The notes under the pieces: generated by a model | Seen by the model: only the letters and a program-made list of their open reading frames with translations | Databases searched by the model: none | What the model was told of the DNA's origin: nothing | In this document: positions 8,799 to 16,671 of the stretch, one piece after another | How positions within the stretch are numbered: position 1 is the first letter of the stretch | Layout: each line of letters begins with the position of its first letter | Assembly (NCBI RefSeq): GCF_017695955.1 | Contig: NZ_JAAORO010000002.1 | Location: forward strand, 310,001-374,000 | Direction: 5' to 3' | Length of the DNA: 64,000 bases | From: Prochlorococcus marinus XMU1419 | Lineage (GTDB): Bacteria > Cyanobacteriota > Cyanobacteriia > PCC-6307 > Cyanobiaceae | Program-made: the position numbers and the translations under genes

Positions 8799-8809
8799 AT
8801 TTATAAAAT

Positions 8810-9067
8810 TTATTCCTCATCACCAGAAGGTTTTGAAGTTCTATCATCTGTAATTTTTTTATCTTTAAAATAAGTAAATAAAAAGTTTCTTCCAAACCAA
8901 TTTTGACTTCGCATGCTAGTAGTTATTGATCTCGAAATTGCTCCAAAAAAAAAGACTCCAATCATTATCCAAATAATTCTTTCTAAAGCAATTGCAGGTG
9001 AAAAACCTTGACCGGAATTAATAATTTCAGTAAGTGGGTCTAAAGGGTCCAAATTTAAACTGGCCAA
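8810..9067 (-). CDS. Conserved-looking membrane protein, 85 aa
   Basis: ATG-initiated. A proline/leucine-rich N-terminus (SLNLDPLDPLTEIINSGQGFSP) leads into one transmembrane helix (about residues 28-48, IIWIMIGVFFFGAI), and a basic, then acidic soluble tail follows. It lies directly upstream of purT on the same strand. I do not recognise the family. The tail ends in SKPSGDEE. Confidence 0.6.
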   Translation of the reverse strand: MASLNLDPLDPLTEIINSGQGFSPAIALERIIWIMIGVFFFGAISRSITTSMRSQNWFGRNFLFTYFKDKKITDDRTSKPSGDEE

Positions 9068-9197
9068 TGATATTAATTATATAGCTTTAAAGAAATGAAA
9101 TATTAAAACTTATAAAAGAAATAACCAAAAACATCAGATAATCTAAACACAAAAAAGTCTATACAATGCTATCTTCAAGAGGTGATTTTTTTTTGAC

Positions 9198-9677
9198 ATG
9201 CAAGTTGACGTACAAAATACTACTGTTATTTCCGCAAACGGGTCATCTATAAAACTTGGTGAATACTCAGGGGAAGTAATTTTAGTGGTTAATGTAGCTA
9301 GTTATTGCGGAAATACTGCACAGTATGAGGATCTTCAAAAGCTACATGATTTATACTCAAGCAAAGGCCTAAGAATACTAGCATTCCCTTGTAATGATTT
9401 CGGAAAACAAGAACCCGACTCTATTTCAGAAATAAAAGATTTTTGTACAACAAAATATGGTGTTAAATTTGAAATCTATGAAAAAGTTCATGCCAAAGGC
9501 AACACAACAGAACCATACACAACCCTCAAAAAAGTTGAACCTGAAGGAGATGTTGAATGGAATTTCGAGAAGTTTCTGATAGGAAAAGACAGTAAAGTAA
9601 TTGCAAGATTCAAACCAGATGTTAAACCGTTTGACGAGAACTTAATAGCCGCTATCGAAGTGGCTTTAGATTCATAA
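9198..9677 (+). CDS. gpx: Glutathione peroxidase-type thiol peroxidase
   Basis: Reduces hydroperoxides, in cyanobacteria probably with thioredoxin or NADPH-linked electrons rather than glutathione. The peroxidatic cysteine is Cys37 in NVASYCGNTAQY, and Trp121-Asn122 (EWNFEKFL) complete most of the catalytic tetrad. The tetrad glutamine position reads Asp67 in FPCNDFGKQEP. Cys83 (DFCTTKYGV) could be the resolving cysteine. The length of 159 is normal and there is no signal peptide. It is transcribed alone, and an AGAGGTG sits before the ATG. Confidence 0.92.
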   Translation: MQVDVQNTTVISANGSSIKLGEYSGEVILVVNVASYCGNTAQYEDLQKLHDLYSSKGLRILAFPCNDFGKQEPDSISEIKDFCTTKYGVKFEIYEKVHAKGNTTEPYTTLKKVEPEGDVEWNFEKFLIGKDSKVIARFKPDVKPFDENLIAAIEVALDS

Positions 9678-9743
9678 CAATCTTCTTATAAGGTAATTAA
9701 AATATTAAAAAACCCTTTAATCAAAAAAAAATAACCAATTCAT

Positions 9744-9768
9744 TCTAAAAAAATATCCTTTTTTTAGA
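9744..9768. terminator. A/T-rich bidirectional terminator-like inverted repeat
   Basis: A perfect 10-bp inverted repeat (TCT plus seven A, then TATCC, then seven T plus AGA) lies between the convergent peroxidase and TatA/B-like genes. The stem is almost all A-T, so it is weak as a classical hairpin. Its position between convergent ends and the T tract on both strands suggest a shared terminator. Confidence 0.45.
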
Positions 9769-9808
9769 GTTCAAAGCTGTCTGGACTAACCTAATTTTAT
9801 TTTTAATA

Positions 9809-10325
9809 TTATTTTTTATCAGAATCAACTTCTAAGTCTATTATTTCATCTTTAACATTTCTTTTTTTTGGGGTAATTGATTTTAATTCTGGCTCTACTA
9901 TCTCTTCTTTAACTTCACTTTCTTCTGATTCCTCTGCCTTTACTTCTGGCTCTACTATCTCTTCTTTAACTTCACTTTCTTCTGATTCCTCTGCCTTTAC
10001 TTCTGGCTCTACTATCTCTTCTTTAACTTCACTTTCTTCTGATTCCTCTGCTTGGCTCTACTATCTCTTCTTTAACTTCACTTTCTTCTGATTCCTCTGC
10101 CTTTACTTCTGGCTCTACTATCTCTTCTTTAACTTCACTTTCTTCTGATTCCTCTGATTTTACTTTTGAATTTGCTAGTCTTTGATCTTCATCTTTACTT
10201 AAAAGGAATTTTAATAGTTTTTTAAATAATAAGAAACCTTTTTCAATTCTTTTTGGACCTAAAATTGAAAGCAAAATTACTAATATTATGAATATTTCAG
10301 GTGAATTTAAACCTAATAGTTTCAT
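9809..10325 (-). pseudogene. TatA/TatB-like protein with acidic repeat tail, frameshifted
   Basis: The first 98 codons read as a TatA/B-type protein: a short N-terminus, one hydrophobic helix (SPEIFIILVILLSILGPKRI, residues 8-27), an amphipathic helix (residues 28-43), then a charged tail of 19-residue repeats (core EESEESEVKEEIVEP). In the third repeat, 8 bases are missing at 10052-10053 relative to the unit, which pushes the frame to a stop at 10029. The other frame continues through two more repeats to a proper end at 9809 (ending LEVDSDKK). Adding back 8 bases gives one 174-residue protein. It could be a broken gene, a slippage variant or an assembly error. Tat translocase membership is inferred from the helix pattern only. 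Confidence 0.75.
9891..10167 (-). repeat. 57-bp tandem repeat, five units
   Basis: Units begin at 9891, 9948, 10005, 10054 and 10111. The first four are nearly identical apart from an 8-base loss in the third (49 bp); the fifth diverges in its last bases. Each full unit encodes 19 residues, rich in Glu, Ser, Val and Lys, in the tail of the TatA/B-like protein. The identity between units shows recent expansion and makes slippage likely. Confidence 0.95.
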
Positions 10326-10372
10326 AAATTTTCATATTCTATTTATATTTTAGTACATGCTAAAAATTTAAT

Positions 10373-10810
10373 CTAATTATTCTCAAAAGTTGGTAAATAG
10401 AGTTCCCTATTGGATGCAATTAATCCTTCTTCTTTAAAAAAAATCTCTAGGTCTTTTAGATCATTTATATCTACAAATTCACCACAATTATCTAATATAT
10501 TATTATGAGTGAAATTCCATAAATTATCCAAATATTCATCATCGTCGGGAAATGCTACAAATTTTAAATATGTATTATTCAAAGCATATTCACTAGCAAA
10601 ATCAGAATCTAATCCTTCCCTCTTAGCATCACAAAAGACTTTAGCAAATCTTTTGCCTACAGAAGTTTGAGCACTGGATAAATCTAAATTACCTTGGATA
10701 GCTTTTACATTTATTGGTGCAATAAAAATAATTATTGGAAGAAAAATAGATACTAATATAAACAACAAAGATTTTTCCCTTTTAAATTTTAACTCAATAT
10801 AAGTTAGCAA
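10373..10810 (-). CDS. Secreted hypothetical protein, 145 aa
   Basis: Initiated by TTG. A basic N-terminus and a strong hydrophobic core (SLLFILVSIFLPIIIFIAP) form a signal peptide ending around NVKA. The mature part has two cysteines (KVFCDAKREG and NILDNCGEF) that could form a disulfide, and conserved-looking SVGKRFAKVFCDAKREGLD. It is likely periplasmic or lumenal. It reads toward the TatA/B-like gene on the same strand, 47 nt away. Function is unknown. Confidence 0.65.
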   Translation of the reverse strand: MLTYIELKFKREKSLLFILVSIFLPIIIFIAPINVKAIQGNLDLSSAQTSVGKRFAKVFCDAKREGLDSDFASEYALNNTYLKFVAFPDDDEYLDNLWNFTHNNILDNCGEFVDINDLKDLEIFFKEEGLIASNRELYLPTFENN

Positions 10811-10937
10811 AAAAAGTTATCAATTAGGCCTATTTAAGTAAAAGCACTTATTATAAATTAAGAAATTAAAAAAAAACATAAAATCAGCTCCATATCTGAA
10901 TTTATAATAAAAAAAGATTAAATTTACTTAAAATTAT

Positions 10938-11945
10938 ATGTCTTCAAATATAAAGCTAAAAGGTAGGGGAGTTAACAGGATAATTACGAGTAAGGTCATG
11001 CTATCGCCATTAGCAGGAGTTACTGACAACATTTTTAGGCGACTTGTCCGTAAATGGGCTCCAAACTCTTTACTTTTTACAGAAATGATAAATGCAACAA
11101 GTCTTAAAAAAGGATTTGGAACACAAAAAATCAATCAAATATATCTAGAAGAAGGTCCAATTGGAGTACAAATATTTGATAATAGGCCATATGCTGTTTC
11201 TGAAGCCGCGAAACAAGCTGAGGACTCTGGAGCTTTCTTAATTGATATAAATATGGGATGTCCAGTGAAAAAAATTGCAAAGAAAGGTGGAGGCAGTGCC
11301 TTAATTAAAGACCGAAAACTTGCTATAGAATTAGTTAAAAATGTTGTAAAAGCTGTTAGGGTTCCAGTAACAGTAAAAACACGACTCGGATGGGATAGTA
11401 AAGAAGAAAATATAGAGGATTTCTTATTTAAACTTCAAGATGCGGGAGCAACAATGATCACACTTCATGGAAGAACTAGAAAACAGGGTTTTTCAGGTAA
11501 ATCAGATTGGGAAATGATCGGGAGACTTAAAAAGTTGTTGGAAATTCCAGTAATTGCTAATGGAGATATCAAAAATCCAGATGACGCTCTTGATTGTTTA
11601 AAAAAAACAAATGCAGATGGTGTAATGATTGGACGAGGAATTTTAGGATCCCCATGGAAAATAGGAGAAATAGATTATGCTATTAAGGAAAATAAAAATT
11701 TTAAAGAACCAAACATAGAAGAAAAACTATATTTAATTATTGAGCATCTTGATGAATTAATAAAAGAAAAAGGGGATCATGGCTTGCTAATTGCCAGGAA
11801 ACATATCTCATGGACATGCAAAGACTTTAAAGGAGCATCAAATTTGAGAAATAACTTGGTTAGAGCTGTTGATAAAAATGAAGTTAAAAATTTAATAAAT
11901 AAAATGATTAAAACTTTGAATAATGAAAAAAATACATTATCTTAA
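10938..11945 (+). CDS. dusB: tRNA-dihydrouridine synthase (DusB type)
   Basis: FMN-dependent reduction of uridine in the tRNA D-loop. Motifs in order are LSPLAGVTDNIFRRL (FMN-binding N-terminus), DINMGCPVKKIAKKGGGSAL with the catalytic Cys, TVKTRLGWD, TLHGRTRKQGFSG, VIANGDIKNPDDA and DGVMIGRGILGSPW. The length of 335 is normal. The ATG gives MSSNIKLKGRG. A start at the later ATG before LSPLAGVTD would also keep all motifs. It is followed 18 nt later by a DUF2470 gene, probably in one operon. Confidence 0.95.
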   Translation: MSSNIKLKGRGVNRIITSKVMLSPLAGVTDNIFRRLVRKWAPNSLLFTEMINATSLKKGFGTQKINQIYLEEGPIGVQIFDNRPYAVSEAAKQAEDSGAFLIDINMGCPVKKIAKKGGGSALIKDRKLAIELVKNVVKAVRVPVTVKTRLGWDSKEENIEDFLFKLQDAGATMITLHGRTRKQGFSGKSDWEMIGRLKKLLEIPVIANGDIKNPDDALDCLKKTNADGVMIGRGILGSPWKIGEIDYAIKENKNFKEPNIEEKLYLIIEHLDELIKEKGDHGLLIARKHISWTCKDFKGASNLRNNLVRAVDKNEVKNLINKMIKTLNNEKNTLS

Positions 11946-11963
11946 AACAAATTTACTCTATAA

Positions 11964-12221
11964 ATGAAAATTATTAGTCAAGAAACAAGTAAACGAGTTT
12001 GTGATCATATGAACAATGATCACATTGATTCTGTTCACAAATATCTTATTCATTATGGAAAGATATCAAGATTTGATAATGCTTATATGGAAGAAATTAA
12101 TAACAGTTATATAAAAATAAATTATGATGGTCGTTCAGCCATTATAAATTTTAAAAATGAAATATCTGAAGAAGAAATTCATTCTACTTTAGTAACAATG
12201 ATCAAAGAGATTAAGTTATAA
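11964..12221 (+). CDS. DUF2470-family protein, 85 aa
   Basis: The pattern RVCDHMNNDHIDSVHKYLIHYG near the N-terminus is the hallmark of the DUF2470 / HugZ C-terminal-like domain, which in larger proteins accompanies haem-degrading split-barrel domains. Here the domain stands alone, 85 residues. Histidines at about 14, 20 and 25 could bind haem or metal. It is probably co-transcribed with dusB. The role is unknown; a haem or iron connection is inference from the family. Confidence 0.8.
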   Translation: MKIISQETSKRVCDHMNNDHIDSVHKYLIHYGKISRFDNAYMEEINNSYIKINYDGRSAIINFKNEISEEEIHSTLVTMIKEIKL

Positions 12222-12241
12222 AATAATTTATATAAAAAAAT

Positions 12242-12406
12242 CTAATTTTTATTTTCATAGTAATCAGTTATCTTTTTACATTCTTCAAATGAAAGCATAC
12301 TTAATCTAGATGTCGCTTTAATTTTTAGAATTGCACAAAGAGCTAATAAATCTGAGCTATCAACATTAAGTGCTTCAGAAAGCTCTAGGACCCTAAGACC
12401 TTTCAT
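12242..12406 (-). CDS. Stand-alone IF2 N-terminal-like domain protein, 54 aa
   Basis: The whole protein reads like one copy of the IF2_N domain: RVLELSEALNVDSSDLLAL, then LKIKATSRLSMLSFEE and a closing helix CKKITDYY. In translation initiation factor IF-2 this three-helix domain sits at the N-terminus. In this window no IF-2 body is attached. ATG start, no membrane segment. It could be a nucleic-acid or ribosome-binding micro-domain; that is inference. Confidence 0.65.
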   Translation of the reverse strand: MKGLRVLELSEALNVDSSDLLALCAILKIKATSRLSMLSFEECKKITDYYENKN

Positions 12407-12451
12407 TAGTATAAAAAATAATCTTTTTCTAAATTATCAAGAACCTTGAAA

Positions 12452-12688
12452 TCAATGAGCTGCATTTTTCCCTAAACCTGCAACGAAAGGGAAAGTTTGT
12501 TCATCACCAAATATATCTTCTGCCAAAGAATTAGAAATTTTAGTTTTTTTATAATTAGGTTTAATTTCCTTAATTTCATTAGAAGTATTATCTTTAATGT
12601 TATTTTCAATTTCTTTTGCTAATAAATTATTCGTATTAGAAAATATTGAAAAAACTAATACACATAAAAACAAAATAATTCTTTTCAT
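12452..12688 (-). CDS. Secreted small protein, 78 aa
   Basis: ATG start with a clear signal peptide (KRIILFLCVLVFSIFS...LLAK, cleavage near residue 24). A Lys/Glu/Asn-rich linker follows, then a C-terminus DEQTFPFVAGLGKNAAH that looks conserved. It would be exported to periplasm or thylakoid lumen. No catalytic motif is visible and there is no cysteine in the mature part. Function is unknown. Confidence 0.6.
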   Translation of the reverse strand: MKRIILFLCVLVFSIFSNTNNLLAKEIENNIKDNTSNEIKEIKPNYKKTKISNSLAEDIFGDEQTFPFVAGLGKNAAH

Positions 12689-12784
12689 AAAAATAATTTA
12701 TCTAATACTATTGTCATATAGCAATAAGGTTATTTAGGAAAACTTGATATTTTTAAAACAAATCTAAATAAATTAAAAAATTAT

Positions 12785-13021
12785 TCATCTTCCCAACTTA
12801 TTTCTATTTTTAAATCTAATTAAAAAATAAAGGCCTATTAACAAAAGAATTGGCAAAGCATACTGATTAAGAAAAACATAAACTATATATACGAGAAATG
12901 GGAATAAGCATGCCCTCTTGAAATTTAATTTCTGTTCTTTTGACATATTTTTCCAATTTAAATATTCTTCCCATTGAAAAATCTTCTTCATTTTTCTACT
13001 TCTATTTTTACGATTAAACAT
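12785..13021 (-). CDS. Small membrane protein, 78 aa
   Basis: The N-terminal 34 residues are basic and aromatic (KKIFQWEEYLNWKNMSKEQ). One or two hydrophobic segments follow (about residues 35-70, FPFLVYIVYVFLNQYALPILLLIGLYFLI), forming a helical hairpin, and then a basic tail. A later ATG (MKKIFQ, residue 11) is an equally good start. No family is recognised. Confidence 0.55.
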   Translation of the reverse strand: MFNRKNRSRKMKKIFQWEEYLNWKNMSKEQKLNFKRACLFPFLVYIVYVFLNQYALPILLLIGLYFLIRFKNRNKLGR

Positions 13022-13127
13022 AAAATTATAAATATAGTATTAATGATTCTTATGTTAATAAACAAAATTAATCTAAAATATCAAAATAAATTTTTTTTTA
13101 TTGAATAAAAATATTTTTAAATAAAAG

Positions 13128-13547
13128 ATGAATTCAAAACCAGTTTGGAAAATAGAAAAAATTGTTTTACCTCAACATGCTGATCATGCAGGGGTAATGT
13201 GGCACGGTACATATTTTAATTGGCTTGAAGAAAGCCGAATAAATGCACTCTTAGAAGTAGGTATAAGTTATTTTGAACTAACTGAAAAAGGCTTCGATTT
13301 ACCTTTAGTCAATACTTCAATAAAATATAAATCCCCTTTATTACTTGGTGAAAAAATAACAATAGAAAGCGAATTCAATATTGAAAAAAGTCCACGGATT
13401 AATGTAATTTCAAAATTTATTAACAAGAAAAAAGAAATCTTAACAATTGCTGAAGTCAATTTAGTCTTAATAAATAAACTAAATTTTTCTATAATAAGAA
13501 AAAGACCAGTTTTCCTATCGGAAGCATTTGTTAAATTAAACGGTTGA
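13128..13547 (+). CDS. Hotdog-fold acyl-CoA thioesterase (4HBT family)
   Basis: The N-terminal motif QHADHAGVMWHGTYFNWLEESR corresponds to the 4HBT active-site helix, with Asp19 as the likely catalytic residue. The following strands (LVNTSIKYKSPLLLGEKITIESEF) fit the hotdog sheet. The length of 139 is typical. Cyanobacterial members of this group include the 1,4-dihydroxy-2-naphthoyl-CoA thioesterase of phylloquinone synthesis. That substrate is a possibility here, not something the sequence proves. Flanking genes are small unknowns and give no context. Confidence 0.85.
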   Translation: MNSKPVWKIEKIVLPQHADHAGVMWHGTYFNWLEESRINALLEVGISYFELTEKGFDLPLVNTSIKYKSPLLLGEKITIESEFNIEKSPRINVISKFINKKKEILTIAEVNLVLINKLNFSIIRKRPVFLSEAFVKLNG

Positions 13548-13589
13548 AATTATTATCCATTAATTGAGAGACTTATTAAATTTTTAATC

Positions 13590-13787
13590 ATGAATATATT
13601 TCAAGTTATTGACTCTTACCAATATGAAATGGAATCAAGATATCAAGAAAAATCAATGCTTACAAATCTTTTTACAGAGCACAAATTCTTAGGATGGTTA
13701 GGGTTGTTTATAGTATTTTTCTCTATCTTTGCAATTTTTGTTTTTCAATTTCTTGAATGGGAAAGTAATGACAATAATAATAGTTAA
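13590..13787 (+). CDS. Small single-span membrane protein, 65 aa
   Basis: ATG start. The N-terminal 30 residues are polar and probably helical (QVIDSYQYEMESRYQEKSM). One transmembrane helix follows (about residues 34-55, GWLGLFIVFFSIFAIFVFQF) and then an acidic/asparagine tail. It lies 42 nt after the thioesterase on the same strand. Function is unknown. Confidence 0.55.
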   Translation: MNIFQVIDSYQYEMESRYQEKSMLTNLFTEHKFLGWLGLFIVFFSIFAIFVFQFLEWESNDNNNS

Positions 13788-13827
13788 GAAGATTTAATGC
13801 TTATAATTCAACTGAATAACTAAAAAA

Positions 13828-14079
13828 ATGGCTATCTACTTAAAAATAACTAACCCTACAGAAGTTGTAAAAAAAAAGACCTCAAAATGGCTTACTGATA
13901 TTACACCCGAAAGGATTGATAGGAAATTAGTCGAGGATGAAGTAATAAAAGGCATTATCGAGCAATTAACATTAGAAGGCATAAAAGGAGAAATATCAGC
14001 AATTAATGGGTTTGAAGTAAATGAATCTTCAGTAATAACAAAAAACAATTTTGTTATTAGAAAAACAAAAACTTTTTAG
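13828..14079 (+). CDS. Hypothetical soluble protein, 83 aa
   Basis: ATG start and well-balanced composition. It contains the charged segment RIDRKLVEDEVIKGIIEQLTLEGIKG, probably helical, and a C-terminal strand region VITKNNFVIRKTK. No membrane segment and no cysteine. It sits between the single-span protein and the Mrr-like nuclease on the same strand, 20 nt before the latter. The family is not recognised. Confidence 0.6.
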   Translation: MAIYLKITNPTEVVKKKTSKWLTDITPERIDRKLVEDEVIKGIIEQLTLEGIKGEISAINGFEVNESSVITKNNFVIRKTKTF

Positions 14080-14099
14080 ATTGAAAATAAAAATCGTTA

Positions 14100-14966
14100 A
14101 TGAAAATTTTTATTTTAATTATTTTTACCATTTTTTTAATTTATATAATTGTAAGGAATTATCAAATTAAAAAGAAAAAGTTCAAATTAAATAAAGCCTT
14201 AAATTCTAATTTCTTTATTCAAACAATTAATTATTTAATAGAAGAAAACAAATACAATTTGTTAGAGGAAAGGATTAGATTAAGGGAAATAGATCCCTAC
14301 GGTAACGAGGATTATAAAAAATGGATTGGCAATCCACCTCTTGATGAAAAAGCTATAGAGAAAAATATATTAAATGGATCTAAGCGTTTTAAAGAGGGAA
14401 TTCCATACTTTTGGGAAAAAGTAATTTTAAAAAAATTTGGAAGTATAGAATTATTTTTCGAAAAGTGGAGATCTTATTGTGATATAAATCCTACTATTGA
14501 TGATGAGATTATTGGATCGATTAGAAAGCTCGAAACTGAAGATTGGTTTGTTTTCATCGCAAGTCAAATAGAGAAATCATGCTTAAACCTAATAGAAAGA
14601 AATTACTCAAATAAAAACAAGGAAAACTACAAAAAAGGTATTAGATTTGAAAATCATTGTATGGAAATTCTCAAACAAAATGGTTGGGAAGTCAAAGAAA
14701 CACCAAATACAGGAGATCAAGGTGTTGACATAATTGCGTCAATAAATGATTTAAGAATATGTATTCAATGCAAAGATCATGAAAAAGCTATTGGAAATAA
14801 AGCAGTTCAGGAAATTTCAGCTGGTAAATTATTTTGGAAGGGTACACATGCAATAATAGTCTCAAAATCTGGTTTTACAAAGTCTGCCCAACAACTGGCA
14901 AAATCAAATAAAGTGAAACTAATCAATGAATATCAATTGAAAGATTTAGAAAAGTTTATTGCTTGA
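14100..14966 (+). CDS. Membrane-anchored Mrr-type restriction endonuclease-like protein
   Basis: An N-terminal hydrophobic helix (residues 2-17, IFILIIFTIFLIYIIV) is followed by a charged linker, a helical middle region and a C-terminal Mrr catalytic domain (about residues 178-288). PD-(D/E)xK elements are visible: the Glu of GIRFENHC, Asp210 in GDQGVDII and QCK at 223-225. No methylase or specificity gene is nearby, so this is not a classical restriction-modification system. It could be a type IV-like defence nuclease or a repair enzyme. The membrane anchor is unusual for a restriction enzyme but known in Mrr-domain proteins. Confidence 0.85.
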   Translation: MKIFILIIFTIFLIYIIVRNYQIKKKKFKLNKALNSNFFIQTINYLIEENKYNLLEERIRLREIDPYGNEDYKKWIGNPPLDEKAIEKNILNGSKRFKEGIPYFWEKVILKKFGSIELFFEKWRSYCDINPTIDDEIIGSIRKLETEDWFVFIASQIEKSCLNLIERNYSNKNKENYKKGIRFENHCMEILKQNGWEVKETPNTGDQGVDIIASINDLRICIQCKDHEKAIGNKAVQEISAGKLFWKGTHAIIVSKSGFTKSAQQLAKSNKVKLINEYQLKDLEKFIA

Positions 14967-14971
14967 ATATT

Positions 14972-15376
14972 TTATATCAATTGTGTTAAACCCTCTTTGT
15001 ACAGCAAAAGTGTTGTAAAAATCCCTAAGGCCCACATTAAACCTCTAGCAGTTGGGATATTAAACACATAAGCACCAATATACAAGAAACGAAAAACAGG
15101 ATGAATCAATGCTGCAGTTATTGCAATATTTGAGTCAGTTAAAGTAACCAAACAAAGAAGACATGCCGGAGCATGCAGGGAAATACTTTCCCAACAATTT
15201 TGATGACACCAAACTGCTCTTTTACCAAAAGAAGGCAATTCATCGAATAAAGCCCTTGGGGCAGACATATTTTCAACAGAATATCCGGCTTTAACCCTCC
15301 CTATAGTTAGTGGAATAATAGATAATAAAACTACACCAACTGATAGACAAAGGCTCCAGGCAAAAGCTACTTGCAT
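14972..15376 (-). CDS. MAPEG-family integral membrane protein
   Basis: Four hydrophobic segments in 134 residues, with the MAPEG signature ALFDELPSFGKRAVWCHQNCWESISLHAPACLL split by the loop after TM1, and HPVFRFLYIGAYVFNIPTARGLMW near the third helix. MAPEG proteins are homotrimeric membrane enzymes, glutathione transferases and peroxidases in eukaryotes. Bacterial substrates are mostly unknown. ATG start, normal length, convergent with the Mrr-like gene 5 nt away. Confidence 0.88.
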   Translation of the reverse strand: MQVAFAWSLCLSVGVVLLSIIPLTIGRVKAGYSVENMSAPRALFDELPSFGKRAVWCHQNCWESISLHAPACLLCLVTLTDSNIAITAALIHPVFRFLYIGAYVFNIPTARGLMWALGIFTTLLLYKEGLTQLI

Positions 15377-15491
15377 ATGATTTAAATATTACCAGCTTAA
15401 TAATTGAAGCTCGTTATCGTGATAAATAAAAAATCATTGCCGAAAATAAAACTTCTTAAAAAATGCGGTAATTTATACTAAAAAGTCATTT

Positions 15492-15617
15492 ATGGATATT
15501 GCAAAGATAGTCTTAATTTTTGGCATAAGTTTACTAATATATTCTGCTTTTCTGTTTTTTGGTTTTTTTCTTAAGAATAAAAATCTAAAAGCACAGAATC
15601 TAAAAAAAGAAGAATAG
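15492..15617 (+). CDS. Micro-membrane protein, 41 aa
   Basis: ATG start; one transmembrane helix (about residues 5-27, KIVLIFGISLLIYSAFLFFGFFL) and a basic, lysine-rich tail ending KKEE. This is the same architecture as other microproteins in the belt. No family is recognised. Confidence 0.55.
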   Translation: MDIAKIVLIFGISLLIYSAFLFFGFFLKNKNLKAQNLKKEE

Positions 15618-15747
15618 ATTATTAATGCCACGAAAATTTATTATTTTCATAATATTTTTATATCTTTTTGGATATATTTCATAGAAATAAAATTTGATCC
15701 TAATAATAATAAGGGATATTTGAAATTCAATAAATAGTTGTTGGTAT

Positions 15748-16041
15748 ATGAAAAAAATTTATAAATTTCTTAAAAGTTTTTTATTTATATCATTTTGGCT
15801 TATTTTGTCCTCTTTTTTAACCCAATATTGGAATACCTTTCATTGGGAATATATTTACTTAAACTTCAGATTTATATTTGATAAGGAATTTTGGTTTGTT
15901 TTAGAAAAAATTCTTTTAGGATTTGATATAGGTTACTGGTTAGAAGAAGCACTAAAATTTTTAAGTTATGAAATACCTAAAGAATCTTTTAAATATTTTC
16001 CAATTTATTTCGTTTTAAAGTCTATTTGGATAAAGAATTAA
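15748..16041 (+). CDS. Aromatic-rich membrane protein, 97 aa
   Basis: ATG start (MKKIYKFLKSF), then a hydrophobic segment (FLFISFWLILSSFL, residues 11-26). A Trp/Tyr/Phe-rich region follows (YWNTFHWEYIYLNFRFIF) and a second, weaker hydrophobic part near the end. Unusual aromatic density suggests membrane-interface helices. It is convergent with the fibrillin gene. Function is unknown. Confidence 0.5.
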   Translation: MKKIYKFLKSFLFISFWLILSSFLTQYWNTFHWEYIYLNFRFIFDKEFWFVLEKILLGFDIGYWLEEALKFLSYEIPKESFKYFPIYFVLKSIWIKN

Positions 16042-16050
16042 TTTAAATTT

Positions 16051-16593
16051 TTAATAGATTTTAATAAATTCCTTAAAATTCTTGAATAAAGTCGGCGAAT
16101 TTATTTTTCTTAAAACAAATAAAGTTCCTTTATCACCTCTGCAGATTCTAAGCTTATTACTTAAATAAGTTATCTCTAACCACCCTAATTGTTCATTATT
16201 TATTTCTTTGACAGCCTTTATATTTTTTCTTCCAAATTTAGGACCAATAACACCAGCATGTGTAAATTTGACCCCAATTTTTTTTTCATTTATGTAATAA
16301 AGTCTTATTAAAATAGCAGTTCCAATTATTGATTTTATTCCTCTAGGTTTAAGTAAATTAAGACCATTTAAATTAAAGGGATCAAGAATTTGAAGATTAT
16401 CAATAAAAGGAGAATATTTTAAAAAAGGACTTTTAGAACTACTCCACCTAAGCTCCCAAACACCCTTTAAATCATTTCTATCATTGCTAAAGGAAAAATT
16501 ATGATCAATTTCAAGTTTTTCGGCAACTGTCTTTATACTCTCTGAATTTGGAGATTTAAGAAGTAAATTTAATAAATCGTCTTCGGATTCCAT
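16051..16593 (-). CDS. PAP/fibrillin-family protein
   Basis: Plastid-lipid-associated/fibrillin domain, a lipocalin-like lipid-binding fold of cyanobacteria and plastids. The N-terminal helix region is followed by LKGVWELRWSSSKSPFLKY (the family's 'G-x-W-x-L-x-[WY]-[ST]-[ST]' strand), the central barrel and a C-terminal strand KLRICRGDKGTLFVLRK. At 180 residues it is one domain. It is probably a peripheral thylakoid protein. A second, larger paralogue lies at 19024. The start is the ATG at 16593. Confidence 0.85.
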   Translation of the reverse strand: MESEDDLLNLLLKSPNSESIKTVAEKLEIDHNFSFSNDRNDLKGVWELRWSSSKSPFLKYSPFIDNLQILDPFNLNGLNLLKPRGIKSIIGTAILIRLYYINEKKIGVKFTHAGVIGPKFGRKNIKAVKEINNEQLGWLEITYLSNKLRICRGDKGTLFVLRKINSPTLFKNFKEFIKIY

Positions 16594-16671
16594 TTGATAA
16601 CCGCTGTGTATATAGCTAAGGATAAATACTTAACTCCATGTGCTATATTCTACCCAGAATATGTTGATTTG

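Noticed and set aside
9891-10167. Possible CRISPR array
   Set aside because: The units are directly adjacent without spacers and code for a protein repeat.
14100-14966. Classical type II or type I restriction-modification locus
   Set aside because: No methylase or specificity gene; only the Mrr-type nuclease is present.
15625-15684. 19-residue hydrophobic frame (MPRKFIIFIIFLYLFGYIS)
   Set aside because: Too short to support without conservation data; typical of AT-rich chance frames.
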